Origin: Gyromitra esculenta | Lineage: Eukaryota; Ascomycota; Pezizomycetes; Pezizales; Discinaceae | Direction: 5' to 3' | Length of the DNA: 64,000 nt | Assembly (NCBI GenBank): GCA_038503075.1 | Contig: JBCAML010000009.1 | Location: forward strand, 1,674,001 to 1,738,000 | In this document: piece after piece, positions 22,622-36,219 of the stretch | Layout: each line of letters begins with the position of its first letter | How positions within the stretch are numbered: the first letter of the stretch is position 1 | Program-made: the position numbers and the translations under genes | The notes under the pieces: model-generated | The model's database searches: none | Seen by the model: only the letters and a program-made list of their open reading frames with translations | Told to the model about the DNA's origin: nothing

Positions 22622-24925
22622 TACTTCACTTCGACTATGCCCACTAAACCTAACCACCAGTCGCTTCCTTTAGCCCGCCTCGCTAGGTAGGGAAAACTCT
22701 AGATTTTGGGTTATAGCTTCACGGAAAACCAGGCAGTATTTTATCTTCCTTAATCTTCCTAAATAAAATAGTGTACTATAAGGAGAGTTCTTTGGCATGA
22801 AGCCTGCGGTTGTGTAGTTAGTGGTGTTGCAGTGGGTGGGTGGGCGCAGACAGAGCAAAGCACATGTAGTTATGGTATCTGGTACACAAACCTGTCGGGG
22901 GCATGGTGCGCGCATCCTGAACATTTCCCCCCTCAAAAAATCGGCAAATACATATATCTACACATGCATGCATACGCATCCCAAGCAACACGGTGCTTAT
23001 AGTCGAGGTTACACAGATAACCGAGACCTTCCCGCAGGGTCTAATTCGATCTGAAGCTTAAGCAAACGGGTCCAGCTACTTATTATGCATGCGCTTATCA
23101 ATAGAAAGTACCCTAAACTCTACTTTAGAAGTTCCTCGTTATTAAATTATTACGTATCCAATCGCTTCCAGTCTGCTGCAGGATTCTTTCTTACCTTTTT
23201 TTCTAGAGTAAAAGACCCCTATATAGTGAGTTACACGGCGTTAGAGGTAGTGTTACCTGAATTATCGAACGATGAGTTGACTATTCATATCTGTGCAATT
23301 GCAATTCCGTAACTCTAAGCCTGAAAGCAAATCTTTGACCCTGTTATTGTCTGTGGGTAGGGTGTATGGGGATTTTTTCAAGCTACTCTCAATCTACTAC
23401 ATTCTGAAATTGACGCATTGCAGGGATTTGCGATACAAGTTGGTTAACCCTAAAAAATAAAATAACTTAAGTAGGATTTTCTGTAACATAGTATCGCGGA
23501 ATACCGCCGGAGAGTCTCGGATGTAGGTGATTATTAACCTCTAAGTCTTAACCTTTCTCCCAATACAATAACTACATACAAAACTGATTTCTAGATCTAC
23601 TATAGCTATGATAAGAGTGAAAAATCCTGCGCCTTACGACTTAGGACCAATATTCCTTTAGCATAGGAACTTATCCTCCTTACTAGAAGTTTATTGAATA
23701 CAAGGAAATGCTACGACAAGCTACACGTACAACCCTATCGAGATCGTTGCAGAACAGCCTCCGGCAGTAACTAAATAGGCTACCTACAACAGAGACAAGA
23801 TACATACTAGAGGCTAGTAGGTAGGGCGACCCCAAATGCCTTTGTTTTACTATCTACTCGTAGTTTTAAATTTAATAAAACACCCCACGATTTTGTGAGC
23901 TCGCTAATTGTGAGCCCTCGCAGGCATGGTTTGAGTTTTTAATAAAAGGTTGCTGTTCTCAACTAATGGCCCCATAAATTTTACTGATATCCAGATCTTC
24001 TACTCAACTTAATGATTGTTAATGTTTCAGTAATTTGGGTTAGCTATAGGGTTTACTAACTGAGGCTAACTATAAAGGTTAACGAAGCCAATGTTCTACA
24101 GGTGACCCTGACATTCGGGGCATTTGTAGCGACGCATAGTTAAACGTATTTAATGATTAAGTGGGAGGGGTGGTTTTTTTTTTCTTGGACTCTCTGGGTC
24201 TAATTTTGCCACCCAGACTTGCGTTATGGTGATATGTAGTGGAGTCATAGTATTTAATAAACGCTTGGACATGGCGAGAGCGAATTAGCTACCTAGCCGG
24301 GTCTCATCCCAAGTATCTCATTGTATTTATATGGTCTCCCTATTTGGTACTGCTTCACTTTCAGGCAGTGTTTCCACAATCAATGTTGTTAATGCAATTT
24401 TACAAGAGTTATCCGAAGTAAGAAACCTAGTCCTGAGATAGAAATCTAGGCACGAGACAATATTCCATCCCTTCGTCTGTATTCAAAGGGCTAAGTCGGA
24501 GGGTGACCATAAACTAGAGTATGATTTGATCTACCTAAATAAATGTGGACTTTGTCATACTCGAGCTCCAGATTGTGATAATTGGGGCTCAGATATCCAC
24601 TCCTTCGAGATTAGGCCTTGCACATTATTACAGTGGTTAAATTTCACCAAAAGGGGTGGTACGTATACCAACTAATGGATAGCTTTAGGGTCATGAGCAG
24701 ATGCCGTTAGCTAATCTAATCGCTTTCCATAGTATTGACTTGGTGATACGCAACGAAATACCCGGGAGTTGACTTACCATGCATCTCTTATGGCCATGGA
24801 GAAATTTAACCCCTCAGTGCGTTAAGCGAAATGAAAAATCTTCAAAAAATCCGTAATTTGTTACGTGGAAAATACCCACATATAACTTATAGAAAACGGG
24901 ATGTATACAATGCGCATAATGACTA

Positions 24926-25372
24926 CAGAAGACTCTGGCTATAAGAATAGGGTTGTCACCGGAATTTTATATTCTTATAGGCCATTGATTATTGTAACGA
25001 AAATGGGATATTATTATATGATTCCCATCGTGCATATGCTTCCTGCTAACTGCTAACTGCATACCACAGGGGTCTTGAAAAATACTGTAATCTTGCACTG
25101 TGGTCTGTTCTATGATCGATCGATTGTGTATCTTCAGGTTGAGTATTATGAATACATGAAGGAACATCTTTTTAGTTGTCGCCCCTATTTTATAACCCTA
25201 ACCCTTTTCCTTCTTTAGGAATATACAAATATATTTTTTTCGCTGCCAGAATATTACTTTTTGAAAATATTCTTGTTCTACCATACAAAAATTGGCGGGA
25301 CCGGGAAGCCATATTCTTATAGTGTGCTCACCCCTACCATGCCCATAGTATTCTTATACCGAGAGTCTTTTG
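24926..25372. mobile_element. TA-flanked element with ~24-bp inverted ends
   Basis: The left end CAGAAGACTCTGGCTATAAG (then AATA) is matched in inverse orientation at the right end with about three differences. TA flanks both ends (24924-24925, 25373-25374). Extra copies of the ATTCTTATAG motif occur inside near both ends, at about 24971 and 25313. The element is 447 bp with no open frame of note. Confidence 0.6.
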
Positions 25373-25840
25373 TAATGTGTACCTATGTGACTAAAACTTA
25401 GGAGAAAGCTGCAAGATCATGTCTCACATTTTCTTAGTTACTAGGGGCAGGGGTGTGGGAGTGGAATGCTAGGGGTTTCCGTTCTGTGAGGTCGCCAGAG
25501 TAATAATGTGGGACCTATTCCATCTTCATATCTTACCCTAGTATACCTAATTCTTACATCATAATTACCCTAAAAGAAAGTATGAAGCGCACGCATTAAT
25601 TCAGATGAATCTATATATATTCATCCGTACTCGCTCCAAGAAAAATAAATAAACCATAGGGTACAAAACAGTACTCACTCATCAGCTATCACTTGTTCTA
25701 GGTATACGGGTTTAAGAAAATACACACAAACACACAACTTTCAGCACCTAGTTTCGAAACCCCCAGGTGTCTGTATCTAAATTGCGCCTAAACTCTAACA
25801 AGTATAAACCAAGCCCCATCGATTATTTATCCAAAAACAA

Positions 25841-28800
25841 TCAAATATTGATATCCCATGGTTTGGCACCGGGATTACTGCTTAACTTTTTCATGACTTT
25901 AACAAAATACTCCTGTACAAAGGTTTCACTAGTTTAGCATCCTCGTTAGTTACCTACATCAAAGAAACAGTGAGGCCTCCGGAAATCTTAGTACATACGT
26001 GTAAAAAGAATGTTTCTCGTCATGAACCTGAACCAAATTGTGTGCTAACTCGTGACAAAGCACCACAAACCAGTAGATCAAAGCTTGAGACGAATCTCCG
26101 TTTGTGACGTCCGTAGCATGAAGTTGCAAATAAAACCTTCATTAACACATTAGAACTTCCCTGGAAATATTTCCTGTAGTGTGGGCATACCTCAAGTTGC
26201 AAAACAACGACCCATTAGTATTGAATGCAATAGTGTTGCCTAAGAGCCTGTTAGATAATACTATCGAAGGGATATTAATCTATTGTACACATACCAATTT
26301 CATCGTAATACATATGCAATGTCGTAATGGCTAACCCAAAGACCACAGAAAGTTCCTTTAAGATAGCTGAAAACTCGCTCATCTGTTTCACGTATTTTTC
26401 GCCTACTGCAGCCTTATCCTCAATCTTCCGATCAATGAAGACCTTGATTCCGTTAGGTGTGTCTGCAAAGTACAGGATATCCTGACCCATACTATATATT
26501 TTCACTAATCAGCATCCACGGTCAAAGTAAGAGTGAGATGAAAGTTCATACTGGTTATCGCAATAGCTTGGAGCTTCCTTGACATCGAATGTTTGTGGAG
26601 GGCTGAACAAGCTATCCGAGTTATGCCCCCTGCTAGCTTCGATAGCTCTCTGTAGATTTGCCTGGATCCGGTGCGGTTCCGTCGCCTTCTCCACATCAGG
26701 CTTCCCACCACCAGAAATAGGACCTATGTCAATAGGCAATGGCGATTTCGGTTGCTGCTGCGGAGCGATAACATTGCCTAACAAACTCTGCATTTGGTCT
26801 GCATGGTCATCTTTTTCGAAACCTAAATGCCTGCTAATCCTGTCGAATATATTATTTTTGGGTCTGTCTCCCACATACTGAGGCACTAGTGGTGCTGCTG
26901 GGTTTTTGCTCTGCGGAGACTCAGCAAAGGCGCCGGGCATGGAGGGTTTCGATTCTTCGATCTTCTTCTGTTCTATCGATCTAGTTATAGGCGTCTGTTG
27001 CAACTGAAGTTGGGATTGCTGATAACGCTTTTCCTGTTCTTCAAGGGCTTTCTTTTCGACCTCGACTTGCTTTAACCGTTGCTCCTCAGCTAGTCGCGCC
27101 TCGGCAGCCTTTGCCCTCAAAATCCGATCGACGTTATATCCCCTTGATTTAAGGGTTATTAAGTCTAAATTCCGAAGTAATTTCGTTAGTTGGGTGATTT
27201 CTATTCTGCGTCATCCGAAGGGGAGAAAGGTTACCATTGTTAAGTAGACTGTCTAGTAATAAACTAGAGTGTGGCCTTGGCTTCCGAAGGATCAAATGTA
27301 CTAGCGCTTGAGAAACATCGTAAAACTCGTAGTTGGGCGTTAAAAAAAGTATCCACCATTTGGTATTAGGATCTAGAGTTACAGCTGCAGTTTTGGTATC
27401 CTGATGAGCTAACTGCTTAGATCCTTCGTTCTTCAAGGTCCTCCGAAGCCTGATTGAGTCCACAAACTCAACCTTCAGATTATTCTCGAGCCACCGAGCA
27501 TCGTGAAGAACATCCTCGGTGTTGTTATGCAAGAACAATCTTGATCTTTCGAGTACTAGCTTCCTCAGTTTCTCTGTCAATTCTGGCATTGGTTTCGCGT
27601 GACCGATACGCCAATCTGTTGATACCTTGCTCGATAGTCGTTGAACTCCTAGCGACTATCACCGTTTATGTTAGCACTGTATATTTTAATAAATGAGAGG
27701 GTTTAATACTTACTTGATAGAAGCTCTCCAAAACATCCTCCTGCGGCGCCGCTAAAATCTCTCCTCGAAACAAGAGAAACATCACGTAATCATCAGAAAT
27801 CAGTACTTCATCTACTCTCGCGAGCACGAACTCTCTGATTCCACCAGCATCATCTTCATCCATCGGTACTGGATCGGCTTGGCCGGTTTTTTCATTTGTG
27901 TATGAACGCCATCTAAAAGACCCTAAGAAGGGGCTCCTTCTCATCTCCTTGACGAGCACCTTATCCTTCCTCAGGTGTGTCCAACTCTCAGAAATACTCC
28001 GCAGAACGCTCAAGTACTTGTCAGAGCTATTGAACACGCCGTATAGCCGCTGTGGTTCACGGACCATCATGTAAGCGACCTCAGCAACTGTCGGTTCATG
28101 CTTACTTCCACATTTCAGTAAAAAAGCATTCGCCTCTTGCCCAAAGTCCACGAAATCGAAGATATCAAAATACTGGCTTCCAGGGCCACCTAAGAAACAA
28201 GTCCTTGGGCTTATATGTTTGATTTTTATGTCTGAAGTTGGTATCCTTTCCCGGTCCTTTAATGCCACAGGAGTGATCCTGGCCTGGCCCAATCTTTCCA
28301 CGAGGTGCGGCAAGATATCGGCCAATCTAGTTGAAAAGTATCCGAACTGTTCTCTCGCGGCTCGAGTTGTTGTTGGTGGGGAGTTGATAAGCTTATCAAC
28401 ACAATCCTTCATATCTGGATCTGATTTCACACCAAACTTCTGCGCGTGTTGTTGAAGATCTTGCCTCAAAATTTCAAAACCCATAATTGAGGCTTTAGGA
28501 TTCGAAAAGCATTGACGAGGGGCGACAAGTCTAGGTTCCTTTTCCCCCTGAGCACTGCCATTGAGTGGCAGAAACGGTGCTATGACCCCGCTAGTGTTGA
28601 ATGCCATGTAGGAATTTACGTGGTAGTTGATCACGAAATAAGACAAAGCAGCCTCTCTCAGTGTCGCATCCTCCCGGTTTCCGGCAATCTGTAACACATC
28701 CTGTGGAGTTGGATACTTCTTCAAGCCCAACCCCACAAGGAATTTCGCCTCATGGCTTGTTTCTCTCCACACTCCGGGCCACTGTAAAATTGGCAGCCTT

Positions 28801-31438
28801 AGCTTCCTGAGGTTATCATTGGGCTCGTACAACTCAGATACTTTGTATAACTTTGTTTCGCTACCAGTCTCTGCCTTGCATATTGCAGTGGTCTTGAGTC
28901 TCGTGATATCCTCTTTCGGTATATCGTCACGTACACTAGTGAGGTATCGGATGAGATCCACATGACTCCATTTGACAGTACCCCCAGCTTGCGAACCGCT
29001 CATCAATCTCTCAAAGACAAGCTTAAGATCAACTGTTTTTCTCACGCCCAGGGCTACAAGGAACTTGTCCTTAATACCGTGCATGCTCTCGATCAACGGC
29101 AGATCCGAGAATAACTTGACGGTGTTGAAATAAGCTTCCCTAGGAATCTTCATGCCTTGCCTAGTTGGAATACAGGCCCTATCCTTCAAGAGAACGATGA
29201 CGGCGTCCTTTTTTTCGGTGGCTAAATGCTCCCAACCTTTTGAGAGAATAGCAAGAACATGTTGAGCGAACTTTGGCGAAAGTTGGATATTTTGTTCTAC
29301 GGGTAAATCCGGAGCCTGAGAGCAGATATACTGTAGCCAGTAGAATAATCCCAACTCCTCCCATCCAAGTGCGTCCAATTGTGGATTTGTCAAATTCTTC
29401 GTGATGTTGAAAGGAAGGCAATCGGGCGGTATGGGAATATCGGCAGCTAGCTTCTGAGCATTGATATAAAACTTAACCGTCCCCAAGGAGATAGGAACCC
29501 CAAAGTTCTCCCCTTTGAAATCAGAAACCGCTGTCGTGGCGATAGCTACATCTAACAAACTTTTGACTCCATTATGATCCAACTCATCCTTTAAACGCTT
29601 GCCCGCAATCCATCTTAGGAATAACCCTAGCTGCTCTTCACTTAAAGCCTTGTCCCCAAGTTCTCTCCGAATATCACTAATAGTGATCTCCGTCAACAGA
29701 CCCATCTCTTTCAACTGTGTTACAAAAACTGGGACTTCCTTTTCAAGTTTTTCCGGCAGCAACGGCATTCCCTCTAGAAAATTCACATCGCTCGCTATCC
29801 GAACCCGATCACTTGATAAAACTCCCCTCGTTGATAACAGCTCGATGGAAGCTTTTTTCGAGCAATTCCAAAACTCTAGCTCGATATATCTCCCCACGGC
29901 TGGAGATGGCGTCGATTGAGCGAACGTAAATTGTCGCATGATATGTATAGCGTGATCAAAAAGATTTGACAAATGTTCTGGCTTTAGGCCAGCAGCCCTT
30001 TGACCGAGTATAGACATTTCATCGGTGTACATTATCCTTGCCAAGATACCCGCTATCCGCAACATCTCAATATTCCATTCTTTTACTACCCTAGCGTTAA
30101 GATCGATATTCTCGCGTTCGACGGTGGGGATTACGGAAGGCGCCGAGATGTGTGCGCTAATGCTAGTGGTCTGGTGCGTGGGGAATCCAATGAATATTTT
30201 TCCAGCCTTACTTGGCAGAACATTTGAGAAGATCTCAGCTTTATGCTCAGAGGCGTCTAGCTCATCCTTAGACATTGAGAGTATAGCAATCTTCGTCGTT
30301 TTAGGAGGAGGCTTTTTGGTAGCCCTCTCGAGTTCTTTAGCAAAGACCGAACTAATTGCGGTCGCCACAGTTGCCGTGGCTATTCGTAGAAATATGGTGG
30401 CTGTTGAGTATTCTGATAGATGAGAGGGGTTGATGTCCTTCGTAGCATTGTTGGTTGGCTGAACTGCGCTAAACCGTGAGAATATCGACCGTAGGCCATT
30501 CGCGATATCGACAACAGGTGGTCGGTGGTGTGTTATGTTCATATACTTGGCATCGATCTGTAGCCTCTCGGTTTCCACACCTGTGATCTTCATGAGCCTG
30601 TTGGTTGTGGCCGGGTTTATCGAACTTGGGATCGCTAGAGGCTCAGACGGTGAAGTCTTTTTCCTTAGCTGTAATAGGCAACGATCATCAACGAAGAGTG
30701 ATATGGAGTTGAGTTTGACGAATGTAAGAGATGTGGCAAAGAACTTGCAAAGCTCCTTCAAATCTGGAAGCTCGGTAGGTTCTCGGTACTCCAACAGGAA
30801 TGTCGTGAACGGATCACTGGTTTTGAGCTTATGCCTCCGTGTAACGAGTGTGTTCTCCTTCCAATAAAATATCATGGTTTCGTCCCCGGAAGACACAAAA
30901 GGCTCCTCGCAATCTGCAAATACGCTGTAAAACCCCACCCCAAAAGCTCCGATCTTAGTCTCGTCAGGATTTCCTTCTGCTATCCTCTTCAATCGCTGCC
31001 AGTCCTCTTCCCTGAACGAGTGACCGTTATTCTTTACTAGCATTCGGCGCATTTTTAGTTTGACGAGATCTTGGATGTCGATTTCCTGATGGCTTGGTTG
31101 TGATGATTTATTAATGCTATCGTACCGAATTTCGACAGAGGTGGCGTTTGCGTCTGCCGCATTTTGAAGGAGTTCCCGAAGGCTATTAGAAGGCACTGTC
31201 AGCTGCTGTGATATGCCATGATATATAAAGAACAATTTTAAGAGATATTTATGTACGTTGTATTTTCACTTGAATATCTCGCCAAAACTTTATCAATCTA
31301 GAGGTACAAGTTAGCTTTCGGCGTTATCAAAACATTTCCAGGGAAGTTCTGTACCAAAGCTCTCGTGTTTACGGTCACAGCTTCCTCCTCCTGTGTGGAT
31401 CCAAGGGTCTGGGTTCTGAGGGCGTTGTAGTCAGTCAT
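25841..31438 (-). CDS. DUF3684 family protein: GHKL-type ATPase domain with C-terminal HExxH zincin motif
   Basis: Large fungal protein of unknown biochemical role, rebuilt here from nine exons: 31438..31355, 31297..31257, 31182..27714, 27655..27235, 27164..26552, 26491..26295, 26239..26191, 26136..25999, 25928..25841. All eight introns (54-74 nt) have GT-AG ends and the phases agree, giving 1,699 aa, the usual family size. The N terminus (VTVNTRALIDKVLARYS) leads into a histidine kinase/Hsp90/sacsin-like ATPase fold: LRELLQNAADA at ~43-53 (Glu45, Asn49) and FGVGFYSVF at ~122-130. A charged coiled-coil-like segment follows (RAKAAEARLAEEQR), then a disordered Pro/Gln part. The end carries IAFNTNGSLFCNLR, then LCHELAHNLVQVHDEKHSFY at ~1651-1670, an HExxHxxxxxH zinc-site pattern. 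The short 3' exons were found by reading splice sites, since the frame otherwise breaks after each one. Confidence 0.9.
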
Positions 31439-34400
31439 GGCGTAGAAATATGCAAGAGCCTAGTTCGGGGTAGCTAAGGCCGTAGCCTAGTTGATAGAAG
31501 AATAAGCTAAGGTGGGTCTAAGTGGATAGAGGGACGATGGAGAGGTGTAACTGATGCTGAGGAGAGCAGTCTGATGAGGAGATGATAAAATGGAGAAGAA
31601 GACTATGTGGTGAGGGAAGAGAGGTTATATACGGTCAATACGTGTTTGTTGTGTTTAGAAGATAGAGCCGCTAGGTGCTTCGTTTGGCTTCTACAAGACA
31701 CAGCCCGTCAAAGCCGTCACTCTCATGCCGGGTAACTCTCAGTGTTCGTGCCAAGACCCTGAGGACATCATAAGCGCTCACTCGGAGATTCGAATATTGA
31801 CTGTTGGAATATTAGGTACGTTAGAAGTCGATTGCTTCTACTAGCTGTGCTACTTCTCTACAAGACGGTAGAGTCGCTCACCTATGCTTATACAATAGCC
31901 TACGAGGCTCCCACGGTATACTCAGACCTATATTTCACTAATTTTTGTCTCCAACGGCATACTAGAGGACTCCTGCGCCAGTGTGCCATTTCCAGCACAT
32001 TATCTGATATATGGTTTTTAGGTTTTTTTGGGATAAAACTTAAGCCTGGTAGTTACCGTGCTACCCAACTCTACCACCCTGGGGAATGTATCAGGAAATG
32101 CATCAAAACTTACTGCAAACACCTTGTATGGGTAATGCAGGTAGAAAAGGGAGGGAAAGTTGTAATGAGGGAAATTCGATGCCTTTCACCCCTTTCATCA
32201 CCCCTTAACCCTCCCTTTTCAATTCATTAATAAACACTTAGGGATTGTGGAACCTGCCAGCAAAAATATGGCTCATACAGGAGCTGAATCCAGAGGCTTC
32301 CACACCTACATGTAGTAGCCACATTTACCATCTACACTGCTAGTTTCTATAGAATAAAATACAAAAAGTACATCATATTATTTATTTTTTGCCGAAACTA
32401 GAGGTAATCAATCAAAAAAGGCACAGAAAATGCTAATCTCGCAATCAGACGTTCACTTGCTAAACCCAGGGTATTTGGTGGAGTTGTAAAGGCAATCCGC
32501 TAACACCCAATATAGGAAAAAATTGTCACGTAACAAGTCGGCTGCGAGACTAAGAAAATGTATTAGGTAGTGTGTATAGGGAAATGTGTCTGGCAATGCA
32601 TCAGTTGGTAAATGAATCTGCCAATGTGTAAGTGGTAATTAATTATTTGGAAAAGGACATCTAATAGCGTCAAAAAAAAAAAAAAAAGGCATGTAAATGA
32701 AGGCGCAAACGGGATCAGTGGTCAATTTCCAACGGACGTACCCCTAAATCCATTAATTAACACATTAACTCGATTTTTTGTATGGGCATTGTGCTAAATG
32801 ATTCATTTGCTCCGGTGGTACAACAAGCCTATCTAGCAAAGGACTTCTATAAGAGGCACTAGTGAAGGTTTCGAACCACAGCCGGCAATAAATAGGACTA
32901 AATCCTTGTCGCCGAAGTAGGAACATCTTGGAACGCTATGTCAAACTCTGCGCAGGGGAGAGCTAGGTGTAAACAATTACCGAGAACGGCTTCAGCGCAC
33001 TGCAGCTAGTAAAGAAGACCAAAAGAGGTTAGTTTTAACACCTTCATCCAAATATGGTTATAGTTCGTTCCGCCCCACAATTGAGTGCGTTTCTTCTCTT
33101 TCTCTAGTACATGTTGCCGCGCGTATACATCCCACCAGGCCTAGTGCCAAACCTGAGATTATATATTGCGATACGGTGTTTTCAGCGAGGTTTTACTCAT
33201 CTATCTACTTGCTGCGAGAATAAGTTCCCACGCCCGCTTTGTCACAACACCAAAGCGAGAACAAAGATTGAAAAACACAGCAACCACAAGACAAGCAACA
33301 AGAAATAAAAGCAAAGGGTAGACAAATACAATCGATAAATACTCCTCATCTTCAAAACAGAGTTTAAATTCCCCTAGGGAGGGTCTTATAGGCGTATTTT
33401 AGCCCTTGCTAAGATTGCCTCCTACCTCAATCCATAGCTGTTTTGTAGTTTTTTTCGTGTCTAAAGGTCCTTCCTTACTAAGTAGTATATCTTGCTTTTT
33501 AACAGCCTTAATTTGAGTTATTTTTGGTGGTGTTTGACAGTTTTATCATACTCTATACATTATTTGGTGGTTGCCATCCGTGGGAATTTATTCTCGTCGC
33601 AAGTAGGTTTAGCGATGAACTTGGCCGATAGTGATTGGGCGCATCTCCAAACAGTTCATCTCGAACCAGAATTCACCTAGTGGTAGGCAACTAAATACGT
33701 CATCAGATGCATATCACTCTTTCGCGTCCATTAGTACCCTTTTCTGGTTTTGCATTGAAACAGAGAGACTTGGGCGAGTTCTTCATTTTGGCTAGTAGGC
33801 TAACTATAGAGAGACGTGTGGCTTACTATTGGCTAAGAGCAAAAGGACTCTGCATGACCAGAGCGGCTCTGCTATATATCGCCAAACCGTTCTTCTGCAA
33901 GGTGCTTTTGTCCCACCAATAAAATAGGATGCCTTGATAGCTAGAAAGAAATAAAGTAATAGTACTGGAGACGACCCGCAGCAATCCATTATCTAGAATA
34001 GTGATATGCCCCGCCCTGTGTGATTGTATGCCCTGCAGCTGAACGAAGAACCATATCCTATGTACTCGAGCACTGGAGGTCGGCTTGAGCTTTAATAAAC
34101 CTGTGAAAAGCTCGCTCCTAGCTCGCTCCTATGACCACCGCCTCGTGGTGACGCCCTACACAATGCTTCTGAAGTCCTAATATTGGGTTAGGGTTCTCTC
34201 ATCCTTGTTCTTGGAGAGGGCAATCAGGATTTACCGGTCTGATCGATTAACCAATCAGCATCAAGATTAATTATTTCCTTACTCCATAACCCTTCACTTC
34301 GTTCAGGGCACTAGTATCATCAGGGGTCACTGTATCGCATGTCGTGCATGAGGTATTGAGTTCCACATGCCGAAAGTTAACTTTTGTATGCATATTGATA

Positions 34401-34493
34401 CACCTGGCTAGTCTTAATTCGGCACAGTGGTTTAGAAATGTAAAACATAAGTAGCTTAGCTTTGTGAAGACCCCTTTTTTCTAAAGGTATCTA

Positions 34494-34649
34494 CAGCGTA
34501 CGGCAAAAAGGATTGAGAAACCAGGGCCTACTGACAGGGCTCTGTGGCCAATCCAACTGCCAGAATCTTAATTGTTCAAAAACTCTGGGGAGCTAATACA
34601 GCCCCGAATCTCAAGTCTCACGTTTCTCAATCCTTTTTGTCGTACGCTG
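34494..34649. mobile_element. TA-flanked miniature element, CAG...CTG ends
   Basis: The left end CAGCGTACGGCAAAAAGGAT (continuing TGAGAAAC) is repeated inversely at the right end with one mismatch over 28 bp. TA lies on both sides (34492-34493, 34650-34651). The 156-bp element has Tc1/mariner-style ends and no transposase. Confidence 0.75.
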
Positions 34650-35828
34650 TAGCATCATTGTTGATCCGGGGGAATACTATACTACATGTAATATACACAT
34701 TTGCGGTTCGCAATATGATCGATTATTGGCGGGAAAACAAAAGACTGAAAGTATATATTTAATTATGACATCCATTTATCAATTTTAGCTGAATACAAAA
34801 GGAATCGATATAAAAGAGAGATACAGAATTACCCCTAAAAGGTGGCCATGGGTACAAAAGAAAAAAGTAACCCAGCTGAACTCTCTTTGATGGCTACCAG
34901 ATGCTTGAAACTACTTAATAGATTTAAAGAAAGTCTCTAAAAAAAAACAGACGACAGTTTAGGACGAGCAGATAAAAAAAATTCCTTATGCCTCTTATGA
35001 GCCGATTAATAGCTGATATAATAGGCTAGTTGGACGATGGGGCTGAGAACAGCGTGGCTGCGAGCCGTTTTGCCATGTCTGAACAGGGTTCCCATCTCAG
35101 TCTCTCACAATCTTCGTTTCCGTCGTTACGGTCAACATATTCGGCTGCCTCTGGGGCTGCGTTGTGATAATCATTTCGTTCGAAATTTCGGTTGGTAAAG
35201 CCGGGGTATGCTTCGGAGGGTGACCATGGGTGATGTGACAACAAATAATTTTCACGATGCTGCAGGTGACGAAATGGAACTGGATCGGCACCATTGGAAC
35301 AAATAAAGATTGCAATCTCGTGGATTAAGGTATACTAGATGGATACTTGCTAGGTTTGGAGCACTTTTATGCGAGTGTATTCTGGAGAATTAACCCAGGA
35401 TTAGGGTGGTCTGCGACGTGGCGACGTCTAAAAAGTGAATAGAGAAGGGCGCTAGGAACATTTAAACTTAATATGTTAATAACTGTATCAACTAGTGAAC
35501 AACTTGAAACCTAGATACTTACATGTAGTTCTTCTCGGATTAAGATTTCGCTCGCACGTACAGGCCCAGCGTCCATGCTACGTTATCGGTCTGGCATGGG
35601 CGGATTTATACCTAAATTTTCGGATAGACAGCGAAGTTCTGATGCTGAGGGTTTTAGCGAAAAACTTAGACCACACAAACAAAAGAAGTGGACATTTAGC
35701 AAGTAGGCTTGAAGACCCCTCTATCAGAGGTGGAAGGGCTGTTTGCTCATGCAATATACTTTGGTTTCTGGCCAATGAATATGCAGCTTATGTATTTTAA
35801 TAAAAGCATGATAGAGTTCGGGGATCTA

Positions 35829-35936
35829 CTCGTACTGCCGAAAAGTCTTCGGGTCACGTGCAGAATAACAACTAGTTACTGGAGTTTAACTGCATGTTAT
35901 TCATCACGTGACCCGAAGACTTTTCGGCACCACGAG
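35829..35936. mobile_element. TA-flanked miniature element with CTCG ends
   Basis: The left arm starts CTCGTACTGCCGAAAAGTCT and continues TCGGGTCACGTG. The right arm is its inverse with two differences. TA duplications are at 35827-35828 and 35937-35938. Two 32-bp arms enclose a ~44-bp loop, so nearly the whole 108-bp element can form a hairpin. CACGTG palindromes sit at the inner ends of both arms. Confidence 0.75.
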
Positions 35937-35998
35937 TAGTATTGCCTACCTATGCTTTTGTGGAGTGGCGATGCTCATGGAGTGTACATGCATATGTA

Positions 35999-36219
35999 CA
36001 GCCGCGTCTCAAAAGTCTTTGAACCCCTTGCAACCTGGAGCGCAACAACAAATCACTAAGCCAGCTGGAAGGCAGCAATTGAAAAGGGAAATATAGCTAT
36101 AATTGTTAGAATGCTGGGAATACCACTTGGATGATCTCCTCCTGACGAAATCGTAGTTTCAATCCGTTGGCAGTTAGGCTTAGTATTAAGAGGGTACAAA
36201 GACTTTTGAGACACGGCTG
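35999..36219. mobile_element. TA-flanked miniature element, CAGCCG ends
   Basis: The left end CAGCCGCGTCTCAAAAGTCT (then TTG) is matched inversely at the right end with one difference over 23 bp. TA lies on both sides (35997-35998, 36220-36221). The element is 221 bp. CAGCCGTGTCTCAAAAGT-type ends are characteristic of fungal Tc1/mariner transposons. It lies only 62 bp from the element ending at 35936. Confidence 0.75.

Larger units (their letters stand above)
21247..25840. other. Gene-poor AT-rich region (4.6 kb)
   Basis: Many stops in all frames and no credible coding region. It contains a 59-bp hairpin (22563..22621) and a 447-bp TA-flanked element (24926..25372). The rest shows no structure I can name. 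Confidence 0.55.

Noticed and set aside
31832..32230. 132-codon + strand frame starting with a hydrophobic leader
   Set aside because: The leader resembles a signal peptide, but the rest is compositionally random and the region is AT-rich and gene-poor. I kept it out of the gene list.
35026..35244. 72-codon acidic minus-strand frame
   Set aside because: Short, without splice partners or family resemblance, in a repeat-laden gap.
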